NCBI RefSeq assembly: GCF_001428845.1
Contig: NZ_LMIU01000024.1
Location: 126,542-190,541 of the forward strand
DNA: 64,000 nucleotides
Direction of reading: 5' to 3'
From: Achromobacter sp. Root83
Lineage (GTDB): Bacteria > Pseudomonadota > Gammaproteobacteria > Burkholderiales > Burkholderiaceae_B
The translations under genes and the position numbers were made by a program. How positions within the stretch are numbered: the first letter of the stretch is position 1; every line of letters begins with the position of its first letter. Positions 42,225 through 50,053 of this stretch are shown here, piece after piece. Below the pieces are notes generated by a model. That model ran no database searches. It saw only the letters and a list, made by a program, of their open reading frames with translations, and was not told the DNA's origin.

Positions 42225-43895
42225 TCAAGGCGTCCAGGGCAAGGGCGCCAGGGCTTGCGGATCGGTTACGACGTCAATGACGACAGGCAGCTCGCTCGCG
42301 CGCGCCTGCTCGAACGCGGCCGCGAACCCGGCCGGCTCGGTCACCCGAATTCCGGTGCATCCCATGGCCTGCGCGATGGCCGCGAAATTCATGGGCCGGT
42401 AGTGATAGATTTCCTCGGCCTTGCCGTCCGATCCTTCGTACGCGCTGAGAATCGAACGCGTACCCTGGGCCAGGCAGTGATTGTTGTTGACCACCGTGAT
42501 GGTCTTCAGGCCCCAGCGCAGCGCGGTCTCCAGCTCCGGCAGGTGATACATGAATCCGCCATCGCCGGTAAAGCAGACGACCGTCGCTTCGGGAGCGGCG
42601 AACTTCGCGCCCAGCGAGGCCGGAAAGCCCCATCCCAATGAGCCCGCCGCTCTCAGGTAGCGCTGTCCTTCGTGACGTAGCTGCACATAGGTGCCGGTCC
42701 ATTGCGATGAATAGCCCGTGTCCGACACCAGGATCGCGTCCGGCGGCAGGACTCCGCTCAGTTCAGCGCAAAGCCTTTCTGGACGGATGGGAACGGAATC
42801 GCTGGCGCCGGCCAAAGCGGCCGTTTCGTTCCACTGCCGCACAAATCCCTGGACGCGGTCCAGCCACGCTGGCCGGTCGGCTGGCGGGCAGGCCCGGGCC
42901 AGTTGTTCGAGAACGGTGCGGGGGTCTCCCGGCAAGCCCAGCGCGCCGGGATAGTTCCTGCCCAGTTGGGCGGGGTCGGCATCTATCTGTATGACCGGCA
43001 CCTCCTGCCGTGGCAGCGTCCAGTTGTGGCTGACATGATCGCCGATGATGCTGCCGGCAAAAATCACCAGATCGGCGGCGTTCACGATCTGGTTGGCGCA
43101 TGCGCGGGAATAGGTGCCGGCAACGCCGCCGTTCAAGGGATGCGATTCGGGCAAGACGGCTTTGGCATCCAGCGACGTCACCACGGGAATCGAGGCTTGC
43201 TCGGCGAACAGCCGCAAGGCTTGCTGCGCACCGGACGTGCAGACCCCTAGGTCTGCCACGATGACCGGCCGCTCGGCTTGCGCGATCAACCGTACCGCTG
43301 CTTCGATCAGCCGGCTTTCGGCCGGGAGGCGAAAGCCCGGCAGGGCCGAAAAAGGCTGCCGGGCTTGCGGGTAGCCGTTAAGCGTCGCGGCGGCTATGGC
43401 GTCTCCGGTGTGTCCCGCGATGTCGATGTGCACGGGGCCCGAGCGGCCCGTGACTGCTTCGCGGAATGCCTGTTGCAGTACGTGGGGCAGTTGTTCGATG
43501 CCATCCACGCGCATGCTGTTCTTGGTCGTGGAACGAAACATCGGCTCATGTGGCAACTCCTGGTAGGCATTGCGGTATTGCATCGCCGCGGGCTGCCGGC
43601 CGGTCATGGCAATGATCGGGGTCTGGGCAAGACAGGCATCCTGCAGGCCCGCCGCCAGATTGGCGGCGCCTACAGACTGCGCCATGCAGACGGCGGGCTT
43701 GCCCGTCACGCGCGCATAGCCGTCCGCCATGTAGGCGGCGGCGATTTCCGAGTGCGCCAGGACGCGGCGGATGCCTAGCTTTTCCATTTCTACCAGGGCG
43801 CGCCGGAGTATGGCGTCCATGAAGAACACGTGATCCACGCCGTGCGCTTGGAGCATCTCCGCAATGATGCGGCCGCCTGTGAGGGGAGTAGACAT
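42225..43895 (-). CDS. thiamine-diphosphate enzyme (acetolactate synthase / benzoylformate decarboxylase-like)
   Basis: A 556-residue ThDP-dependent enzyme with the three-domain AHAS/POX layout. The catalytic glutamate is E50 (H-S-E-I-A-A-A-Y-M-A-D-G-Y-A-R). The Mg/ThDP-binding motif is G-D-G-G-F-M-Y-H-L-P-E-L-E-T-A-L-R-W...V-V-N-N-N. In this operon with a lactonase, dioxygenase and acid receptors it more likely decarboxylates or carboligates a 2-oxoacid than makes branched-chain amino acids. No small regulatory subunit gene is present. It starts 33 bp after the lactonase stop. Confidence 0.88.
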   Translation of the reverse strand: MSTPLTGGRIIAEMLQAHGVDHVFFMDAILRRALVEMEKLGIRRVLAHSEIAAAYMADGYARVTGKPAVCMAQSVGAANLAAGLQDACLAQTPIIAMTGRQPAAMQYRNAYQELPHEPMFRSTTKNSMRVDGIEQLPHVLQQAFREAVTGRSGPVHIDIAGHTGDAIAAATLNGYPQARQPFSALPGFRLPAESRLIEAAVRLIAQAERPVIVADLGVCTSGAQQALRLFAEQASIPVVTSLDAKAVLPESHPLNGGVAGTYSRACANQIVNAADLVIFAGSIIGDHVSHNWTLPRQEVPVIQIDADPAQLGRNYPGALGLPGDPRTVLEQLARACPPADRPAWLDRVQGFVRQWNETAALAGASDSVPIRPERLCAELSGVLPPDAILVSDTGYSSQWTGTYVQLRHEGQRYLRAAGSLGWGFPASLGAKFAAPEATVVCFTGDGGFMYHLPELETALRWGLKTITVVNNNHCLAQGTRSILSAYEGSDGKAEEIYHYRPMNFAAIAQAMGCTGIRVTEPAGFAAAFEQARASELPVVIDVVTDPQALAPLPWTP

Positions 43896-43928
43896 ACGCT
43901 TCCTTGTGTAGTGAGTTTTCGATGACGT

Positions 43929-44807
43929 TCAGCAGGCTTCCGCGAAAGGCGTATCGCAGACTCCCGAGACTCCCGCGTTCACGGCAAAAAGCGCGCCAGC
44001 CAGAGGCTGCTCGCGTAGCGCTTGCTCGGTCAGCCCCTGGGTAGCAGTGGTGATGAAGAGCGTCTCGAGGCGATCGCCGCCAAAGGCGCACGAGGTGACG
44101 CCGGTGACCGGCAGCTGGATGGTCCGGTCCCGGCGCCCTTGCGGCGTATAGCGAACCACCTGGCCCGCGTGAATGTGGGCGCTCCACAGGCATCCCTCGG
44201 CGTCGACGGTCGCGCCATCGGGGCGGCCGGCATGGCTGGACATGTCGAGAAATGTGCGGGGGTTGTAGGGCACACCGTCTTCCGTGTCGAAGTCGAAGAC
44301 CTGGATGGATTTCGCTGGCGTATCGGCGAAATACATCTTTTTGCCGTCGGGACTCCAGGCCAGGGAGTTCGGGATCGTGATGCCGGAAAGATGGGCGGTG
44401 GATGTGCCGTTGCCCAGCACGGAATACAGCGTGCCGGTGGGAATCCGGTCGCCATCGTTCATGCTGCCTACCCAGAATCTTCCTTGCCTGTCGCACTTGC
44501 CGTCGTTCAGGCGATTGTTTGGCAAGGCCGGTTCGGGGTCGAACCAGGCTTGCAGTCCGCCGGTCTCCAGGTCGAGGAAATGCAGGCCGGACTTGAGCGC
44601 GAGCATCAACCTTCCCTTGCTGGTTTCGCAGAAGCTGCCTATCAGTTCCGGCAAGGGGAAGGTCCGCACCACACCGCTACCCGGAGCGTACGCGTGGAGC
44701 GCAGGCTTGCGGACATCGATCCAGAACAGCGACTTGCGCGATGGCGACCACAGCGGGACTTCGCCCAGCCGATCAGCGCTTTCGACAACGACATGGACTG
44801 CGCTCAT
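43929..44807 (-). CDS. SMP-30/gluconolactonase family protein
   Basis: A 292-residue six-bladed beta-propeller of the SMP-30/LRE family, which hydrolyses sugar or other lactones with a divalent metal. The start G-E-V-P-L-W-S-P-S-R-K-S-L-F-W-I-D gives the first metal ligand Glu. N-R-L-N-D-G-K-C-D-R-Q-G-R-F-W-V-G-S-M and N-S-L-A-W-S-P-D-G-K-K-M-Y-F-A-D supply the Asn and Asp ligands. The start overlaps the preceding Bug stop (ATGA). It would open a lactone formed or imported in this pathway. Confidence 0.89.
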   Translation of the reverse strand: MSAVHVVVESADRLGEVPLWSPSRKSLFWIDVRKPALHAYAPGSGVVRTFPLPELIGSFCETSKGRLMLALKSGLHFLDLETGGLQAWFDPEPALPNNRLNDGKCDRQGRFWVGSMNDGDRIPTGTLYSVLGNGTSTAHLSGITIPNSLAWSPDGKKMYFADTPAKSIQVFDFDTEDGVPYNPRTFLDMSSHAGRPDGATVDAEGCLWSAHIHAGQVVRYTPQGRRDRTIQLPVTGVTSCAFGGDRLETLFITTATQGLTEQALREQPLAGALFAVNAGVSGVCDTPFAEAC

Positions 44808-45778
44808 TTTTTTCCTTCGATATTCGCGGCAACGTCTTTCCACATTGCTTGTTCTGTCTGGATGTATTGGGCAAAGTCCTGCGTGTCCAGAAACGCGGCT
44901 TGCGCATCCGCGGCACTCAGTGATGCCTGCACCTCCGGCCTGGATACGATTTCCCTGACGCTGTCAGAAAGCCGCCGGATGATTTCCGGAGGCGTTCCGG
45001 CGGGCGCATGCAAGCCAAACCACGAGGTCACGATGGCCTTGGGATAGCCCTGCTCGGTCATGGTCGGAATCGCAGGCGTGTTGGAGCCGCGTTTTTCGCC
45101 GAACGTGGCCAGGCCTTTCAGCTTGCCTGATTGGATAAGTGCGGTCACATTGGCGGCGGCCAGCACCGCCATAGACACGCGACCGCTTACCAGGTCCGGG
45201 ATAATTGGGGGAGCGCCCTTGTACTGGACTGGCTCGACGTCCAGGCCCGCCTGGCCCAGGAATAATTCGGCCGCCATGCGTTGCGTCGATCCCGTCCCCG
45301 GGCTTCCATACTGCAAGGGCGGATTGGACTGGCTGCGGGCAAACGCCACATAGCCCGCCAGATTCTGATAGGGCGCGCTGGCGGGCACCACCAGCACGTT
45401 GTCCGTCAGCGCGAAGCGCGCCACCGGCGCCAGGCTGGCCGGCTCCCAGCGTCTGCCGGTCTCCACATATTGGTTGATCGCGAACCATGGGCCGCTTACC
45501 AACAGGGTGTAGCCATCGGGCTTGGCCCGGGCCACCCATTCCGCGGCAATGTTCGAGTTTGCGCCGGGCTTGGATTCCGCGATGAACGGTTGGCCCAGCG
45601 TCCGGGCCAGTTCGTTCAGCACGATTCTGGTGACCACATCGGCGGCGCCGCCGGCGGGATAGGCAATGACCACAGTTATGGGCCGTTCCGGCCATGTCTG
45701 GCCGGCGTGGCCCGATCCTGGGAATGCGTACGATGCCGCCAGGATCAAACCGGCGAACATCCGTTTGATACTCACCAT
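44804..45778 (-). CDS. Bug-family (TctC-type) periplasmic solute receptor
   Basis: A 324-residue Bug receptor with a Sec signal ending near G-H-A-G-Q-T-W-P. Motifs are I-T-V-V-I-A-Y-P-A-G-G-A-A-D, I-A-E-S-K-P-G-A-N-S-N, D-G-Y-T-L-L-V-S-G and P-V-Q-Y-K-G-A-P-P-I-I-P-D. The A-Y-P and V-Q-Y-K variants differ from the other three Bug proteins in the window, so the ligand pocket is probably distinct. It is translationally coupled to the downstream lactonase gene. Confidence 0.9.
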   Translation of the reverse strand: MVSIKRMFAGLILAASYAFPGSGHAGQTWPERPITVVIAYPAGGAADVVTRIVLNELARTLGQPFIAESKPGANSNIAAEWVARAKPDGYTLLVSGPWFAINQYVETGRRWEPASLAPVARFALTDNVLVVPASAPYQNLAGYVAFARSQSNPPLQYGSPGTGSTQRMAAELFLGQAGLDVEPVQYKGAPPIIPDLVSGRVSMAVLAAANVTALIQSGKLKGLATFGEKRGSNTPAIPTMTEQGYPKAIVTSWFGLHAPAGTPPEIIRRLSDSVREIVSRPEVQASLSAADAQAAFLDTQDFAQYIQTEQAMWKDVAANIEGKK

Positions 45779-45840
45779 CTACCTGTCTCCTCGATTTCGG
45801 CCGCCGCGCTTCTATCGAGCGCGTCGCGCGCAGGGGCGTG

Positions 45841-46557
45841 CTACTTCATGCCGGATTCCGGTTGGTCTTTAGTTGTTGGGCGGCGCGCGGACGCGTCCTG
45901 TTTTTCCTCCAGCAGGCGTAGCGCAAAATTCTTCGAGGCGGCCATGATGTGCCGGGCCGCTGCTTCCGCCGCCTGCGGATCGCGACTGAGCAAGGCGCGG
46001 CCCAGATCGTGCCAGTAGCGGTTGGCATCCTGGCGGCTCGCATACGAGGAAATGCCCATGTAGCAGTAGTGCCAGAGCATCTTCTGGCGCAGATTGTCGA
46101 TAAAGGCGCGGGTGTAGCGGTTCTGGATCAGCGCATACATCTGCGAACTGATGGCGTTGGTCATTTCCTTGTATTCACGCTCATCGCAGCCGGCGTCTGT
46201 CTGCTTGATCAGTTCATCGATGTCCGCCTCGATTTTCTTCAGCAAGTCCAGTTCGCCGGTCGACGCAACATGCCTGACGCACAGCCCGAACATATCGGCG
46301 CGCGCCTCGAAAAGGTCCCTGATCTCTTCAAGCGTGGGTTCGACGATGCGCACGCCGCGCCAAGGCAGGATCTCGATCAGGCCATCGCGTTCCAGCACGC
46401 GGAAGGCTTCTCGGAGAGGCGCGCGGCTGGTCCCCATCTTGAGCGCCAACTCCTGCTCTTTGAGCCGCTGACCGGGCAGGTAGACACCTTTCAGGATGTC
46501 CTCGGTCAGCGTGGTGACGATCTGGTCGGGAAGGGAAAGAAACTGTACTTGGCCCAC
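45841..46557 (-). CDS. GntR-family regulator, FCD subfamily (GTG start)
   Basis: A 238-residue FadR-C-terminal-domain regulator. The winged helix covers about residues 10-75 (L-K-E-Q-E-L-A-L-K-M-G-T-S-R-A-P-L-R-E-A-F-R-V-L) and the helical FCD ligand domain about 80-215, with His in Y-W-H-D-L and A-R-H-I-M-A-A that can bind metal. GTG at 46557 is chosen because GGAG lies 8 bases upstream, just after the TauD-type stop, and the HTH begins at the normal distance. Being the second gene in the operon, it probably represses its own promoter at the palindrome near 47632. Confidence 0.87.
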   Translation of the reverse strand: MGQVQFLSLPDQIVTTLTEDILKGVYLPGQRLKEQELALKMGTSRAPLREAFRVLERDGLIEILPWRGVRIVEPTLEEIRDLFEARADMFGLCVRHVASTGELDLLKKIEADIDELIKQTDAGCDEREYKEMTNAISSQMYALIQNRYTRAFIDNLRQKMLWHYCYMGISSYASRQDANRYWHDLGRALLSRDPQAAEAAARHIMAASKNFALRLLEEKQDASARRPTTKDQPESGMK

Positions 46558-46571
46558 GTTTGATACTCCGT

Positions 46572-47585
46572 TTATGCCGAGGCGCGCTGTTGCCGGCGCG
46601 CATACGATGGTCCGAATTCCCGCGTTGTCGCGAACACTTCGGGCAGCGGACGACTGTTTTCCAAGGTCAACCAAAGTCGGTACAGGTGGCGGCGCAGCTC
46701 CGGCTCGTCGTAATCCACATACTTCGTGCGCGAATGCAGGATCGAGTAGTTGTTGCCGATCTGGATGTCGCCGGGCTGCATGCTGAACGCCAACTGCAAG
46801 GCGGGATCGGCGCAAAGCCGATCGAAGATGTCCAGGGCCTCGGTCTGCTGCGGCGTCAGTCGCGGGATATCCGGGAAACGCTGCGCGGTCACGATGTAGC
46901 GCCGCTTGTAGAGCACGTTCAGGTATCCCAGATGTTCCGTGAAGATGGGAACGACCTGAACGTTGTTTTCGTTCAGGTTCTGGGCACGGGAATCGAAGTA
47001 GAAGGGCTGCTGCAGCACCGCCGCAAGGTCGGGGCGCTCTTCCAGGATGGCATTGAACAACGCGGCCGCGCTGACAAGTTTGCTGATCCCGCCCTCCTTG
47101 GCGGTGCGCAGGCAAAGCAGCATGAAGACGTCGCCGCCGTCATTGTGGAACTTCAGTTCGTCGTCGGTTTCGTAGCCGCGGGCCGTATCGCTGCTGGCAA
47201 TGGTCTTGCCGGTGTTCGTCACGCTGTGCAGCAGGCTGCCTGTCCGGTCCTGCGGTTCGGGCGTCCCCAAATATTGGGCCAGCCCCCAGATCACGCGCTT
47301 GCATGATTCCGCGCCCAGGCTGGCCGGGTCCAGGCCGCGCAGCACGGTGAAGCCGCGCCCGCCTTCGAGTTCCTGTTGGATGCGCTGGAAGCGCTCTGCC
47401 AGCGCTGCGAGCGGGAAGTCGTCCTTGGTGATCTCGAACAACGGGATATCCCGGCTTTCGCAATGGCGAGCCGCGGCCACCACTTCCTGAATCTCGGTGT
47501 CCGTGAGCCGCTGGCACCAATTTTCCTGAGGGCCCAGCTCTTCGCTGCGCCAGACTCCGGGCCCTTCCAGTTTTGTCAGAAGCAT
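46572..47585 (-). CDS. TauD/TfdA-family Fe(II)/2-oxoglutarate-type dioxygenase
   Basis: A 337-residue protein and the first gene of the operon. The Fe(II)-binding facial triad is visible as H147-N-D149 and H284, with R303 a candidate for 2-oxoglutarate binding (R-R-H-L-Y-R-L-W-L). The middle residue Asn in H-x-D differs from the usual Thr. This family hydroxylates sulfonates, aryloxy acids or other carboxylates. AGGAG precedes the ATG at 47585. It would carry out an initial oxidation of the acid taken up by the two Bug systems. Confidence 0.85.
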   Translation of the reverse strand: MLLTKLEGPGVWRSEELGPQENWCQRLTDTEIQEVVAAARHCESRDIPLFEITKDDFPLAALAERFQRIQQELEGGRGFTVLRGLDPASLGAESCKRVIWGLAQYLGTPEPQDRTGSLLHSVTNTGKTIASSDTARGYETDDELKFHNDGGDVFMLLCLRTAKEGGISKLVSAAALFNAILEERPDLAAVLQQPFYFDSRAQNLNENNVQVVPIFTEHLGYLNVLYKRRYIVTAQRFPDIPRLTPQQTEALDIFDRLCADPALQLAFSMQPGDIQIGNNYSILHSRTKYVDYDEPELRRHLYRLWLTLENSRPLPEVFATTREFGPSYARRQQRASA

Positions 47586-47619
47586 TTCAGGTCTCCTATC
47601 CGCTACATGGTTTGTTCTT

Positions 47620-47645
47620 TTGTTGGATTGTCGACAATCAAACAA
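47620..47645. promoter_or_regulatory. 26-bp GntR operator candidate, near-perfect palindrome
   Basis: The core GATTGTCGACAATC (47626-47639) is a perfect 14-bp palindrome. Extending outward, 12 of 13 base pairs match over 47620-47645, with flanking TTGTT and AACAA. TTGTC-GACAA resembles operators of FCD/FadR-type GntR regulators. It lies 35 bp upstream of the dioxygenase start. Confidence 0.7.
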
Positions 47646-47666
47646 TTGAATCATATAGGTGAATAC

Positions 47667-47735
47667 CCGTTGTTCGAGCGTGGGTCCGGCGCGCTGCGTT
47701 TATCTGTTGGATCCGACGGCTCCAGCGCCTTTCTG
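47667..47735 (+). pseudogene. possible LysR N-terminal vestige
   Basis: The plus frame reads P-L-F-E-R-G-S-G-A-L-R-L-S-V-G and then degenerates. This resembles the wing region that closes a LysR HTH (L-F-E-R-x-x-x-x-x-x-L-T-x-x-G). The preceding HTH is absent, replaced by the promoter of the dioxygenase operon. The match is short and may be chance. Confidence 0.25.
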
Positions 47736-47888
47736 TGCAACACCCGGCCCGTTGCGGCGCATCAAGGTCGCCAAGACCGGCCCACCGTCGCTATGCCAAA
47801 TTCGAGGGCTATCGCATGCCGAGGCTGCCTACGCTCACAAGCGCAAGCCGGTGCCCATCGGTGCCTCACGGCTGGGGAGAAACGCGCC

Positions 47889-47910
47889 GGCTGTCAGCCG
47901 GCTGACAGCC
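47889..47910. promoter_or_regulatory. 22-bp perfect palindrome upstream of MFS gene
   Basis: GGCTGTCAG, a CCGG centre and CTGACAGCC form a perfect 22-bp palindrome, 112 bp before the MFS start codon. It may be an operator or a hairpin. Confidence 0.45.
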
Positions 47911-48022
47911 AGGCTCGAGGGCCTGCAGCTACACTCTCGGGGTTCCCGCGCCGATGGCCGCCGGGCCGGTCCCGCGCAGAGGCAAGGCGGCCGGCAGGCG
48001 GCCGCGCTTCCAGTCTCCCGTC

Positions 48023-49204
48023 ATGTCGCAACCCGATTCGTTCAATCTGAAGCAGATCGCCGTGCCGGCGTTCGGCCCGTCGCTGCTCTATGGCATCAGC
48101 AACGGCGCCATCCTTCCCGTGATCGCGCTCACCGCGCGGGACCAAGGGGCGTCGGTGGCCGCCGCCGGCCTGATCGCCGCCCTCATCGGGGTCGGCTCGC
48201 TGCTCTCCAACATTCCGTCCGCGCTGATCACCGAACGCTTCGGCGAGAAGCGCGCCATGGCGGGCGCGGCCGTGTTGAGCGTGATCGGCCTGCTCCTCGT
48301 GATTGGCGTGCCCAACCTCTGGGTGCTGGCGCTGGCCATGCTGATGCAGGGGTGCGCGCAGTCGGTGTTCCAACTGGCGCGCCAGAGCTACATGATCGAG
48401 GTCGTGCCGCTGGTGTACCGGGCGCGTGCCCTGTCCACGCTAGGCGGCACGACCCGGATCGGCACCTTCATCGGCCCCTTCGCGGGGGCCGCGCTGATCC
48501 ATTTCCTGGGGCTGGACGGCGCCTATTGGATCGCCGTCTGCGCCATGCTCGGCGCGGGATTCATCGCCATCAAGGCGCCCGACATCGAGCCCTCGGGCCG
48601 CGCCAGCGCGGGTGCGCCGCGCGCGCGCATGGGCGAGGTCGCGCGCGACCATCGCGGCGTGTATGCCACGCTGGGCGTGGGCGTGATGCTGATCAGCGCG
48701 CTGCGCGCGTCGCGCCAGGTGGTGATTCCGCTGTGGGCGGACCATCTCGGCCTGGACGCCACCACCACCTCGCTGGTCTACGGGCTGGTCGCGGCAGTCG
48801 ACATGTCGGTCTTCTATCCGGCGGGCAAGGTGATGGACCAGCGCGGCCGCCTGTGGGTCGCGCTGCCGTGCACGCTGCTGATGGGGCTGAGCCTGATGGC
48901 GATCCCGCTGACCGGTGGCGTGACGAGCTTCATCCTGGTGTCGGTGCTGCTGGGCTTCGGCAACGGCATCGGATCGGGCATCGTGATGACGCTGGGCGCC
49001 GACGCCGCGCCGCCGGGCGCGCGCACGCAGTTCCTCGGCATCTGGCGCTTCATGGCCGACATCGGGTCAAGCGGCGGGCCGGTGGCGCTGTCGGTGCTGA
49101 CCGCCCTGGTGTCGCTCGGCGGCGCATCGTTCGGCGTTGGCACGCTGGGTTTGGTGGCGGCTGGCGTGTTCTGGCGCTGGCTGCCGCGCCGCGCGCGGGC
49201 TTGA
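48023..49204 (+). CDS. MFS transporter
   Basis: A 393-residue major-facilitator protein with about twelve hydrophobic helices. The loop 2-3 motif I-T-E-R-F-G-E-K-R-A-M-A matches the MFS signature (G-x-x-x-D-R-x-G-x-K-R) in altered form, and G-K-V-M-D-Q-R-G-R-L-W-V is the second-half equivalent. The general layout is that of drug or metabolite efflux proteins. ATG 48023 is chosen over an upstream in-frame start because it begins the first helix at the usual distance. The substrate is unknown. Confidence 0.87.
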   Translation: MSQPDSFNLKQIAVPAFGPSLLYGISNGAILPVIALTARDQGASVAAAGLIAALIGVGSLLSNIPSALITERFGEKRAMAGAAVLSVIGLLLVIGVPNLWVLALAMLMQGCAQSVFQLARQSYMIEVVPLVYRARALSTLGGTTRIGTFIGPFAGAALIHFLGLDGAYWIAVCAMLGAGFIAIKAPDIEPSGRASAGAPRARMGEVARDHRGVYATLGVGVMLISALRASRQVVIPLWADHLGLDATTTSLVYGLVAAVDMSVFYPAGKVMDQRGRLWVALPCTLLMGLSLMAIPLTGGVTSFILVSVLLGFGNGIGSGIVMTLGADAAPPGARTQFLGIWRFMADIGSSGGPVALSVLTALVSLGGASFGVGTLGLVAAGVFWRWLPRRARA

Positions 49205-49320
49205 GTGCTTCGCGCTGGTAGCGGGAGCGGTCCTTGTCGGGAGCGGTCCTTACTGCTGCCTGCGACAGATCCTGGCAGCAGGCTAAGCCGGGGCCTCGAA
49301 GACCGCATCCCTGCATCGAG

Positions 49321-49839
49321 TCACGCAGGCGGCCTGTTCAGGATGCGCTCATAGTGAAGCAGGTCTTCCGGCGAAAAGCAGCAGAAGACCACCTCTTGAA
49401 CCGGCGAGTCCTTGGACAAGCTTTCGCGGACGCTTTTGACAGCAACTTCAGCCGCCAATTCGATGGGATAGCCGTAGATCCCGGTGCTGATGCTCGGGAA
49501 CGCAATCGAAGCGACTGCTTTTTCTTCCGCCAGTTCGATGCAGCGGCGATAGCAACTGGCCAGCAACGCCGGTTCCCCGCTTTCCCCGCCCCGCCAGACC
49601 GGGCCGACCGTATGAATGACGTAGCGGGCGGGCAGACGATAGCCTTTGGTCACCTTGGCATCCCCCGTCTTGCAACCGCCTAGCAGCCTGCACTCATGCA
49701 CAAGGTCCGGGCCCGCGGCGCGATGTATCGCGCCATCGACGCCACCGCCGCCAAGCAATGAGGAGTTTGCGGCGTTGACGATGGCGTCCACTTGAAGCTT
49801 TGTAATGTCGGAGCGGATTGCACGCAGGGTGGTGGGCAT
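49321..49839 (-). CDS. macro-domain protein (ADP-ribose deacylase, YmdB-like)
   Basis: A 172-residue stand-alone macro domain that binds ADP-ribose and in relatives hydrolyses O-acetyl-ADP-ribose or mono-ADP-ribosyl esters. The signature is [25 protein letters not shown] (about residues 19-43), with [13 protein letters not shown] for the diphosphate loop. Start at ATG 49839 with GAGGA upstream. It may counter ADP-ribosylation or recycle NAD metabolites. It is a single gene on the minus strand, upstream of nothing obvious. Confidence 0.92.
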   Translation of the reverse strand: MPTTLRAIRSDITKLQVDAIVNAANSSLLGGGGVDGAIHRAAGPDLVHECRLLGGCKTGDAKVTKGYRLPARYVIHTVGPVWRGGESGEPALLASCYRRCIELAEEKAVASIAFPSISTGIYGYPIELAAEVAVKSVRESLSKDSPVQEVVFCCFSPEDLLHYERILNRPPA

Positions 49840-50053
49840 GATTTCGGTCCTCGTGATGTGAGGGCGGTCGCTGCTGCAACCAGGAAGCAGCTTTGCACGC
49901 GCAAAGGCTGCGTTCGCCATCACGGTAAGACGCTGGCGGTGCTATCGCGAAAGCCGTTTTCCCACGCCAACGGATCCGGCCATTACCAGGGAAGAATTGT
50001 AGTCCGACGACCGCTGCGGGTCGCGATCGGAATTCTCGAAAAGGTTGCTCGGG

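Larger units (their letters stand above)
47655..48022. other. 368-bp interval without an intact gene
   Basis: Between the operon promoter and the MFS gene no intact gene is seen. The interval holds a short LysR-like protein vestige (47667-47735) and a 22-bp perfect palindrome (47889-47910). The rest shows no recognisable element. Confidence 0.6.

Noticed and set aside
42225..43895. TPP enzyme considered as biosynthetic acetolactate synthase (ilvB)
   Set aside because: No ilvN-type regulatory subunit or ilvC follows, and the operon is catabolic with Bug, lactonase and dioxygenase genes.
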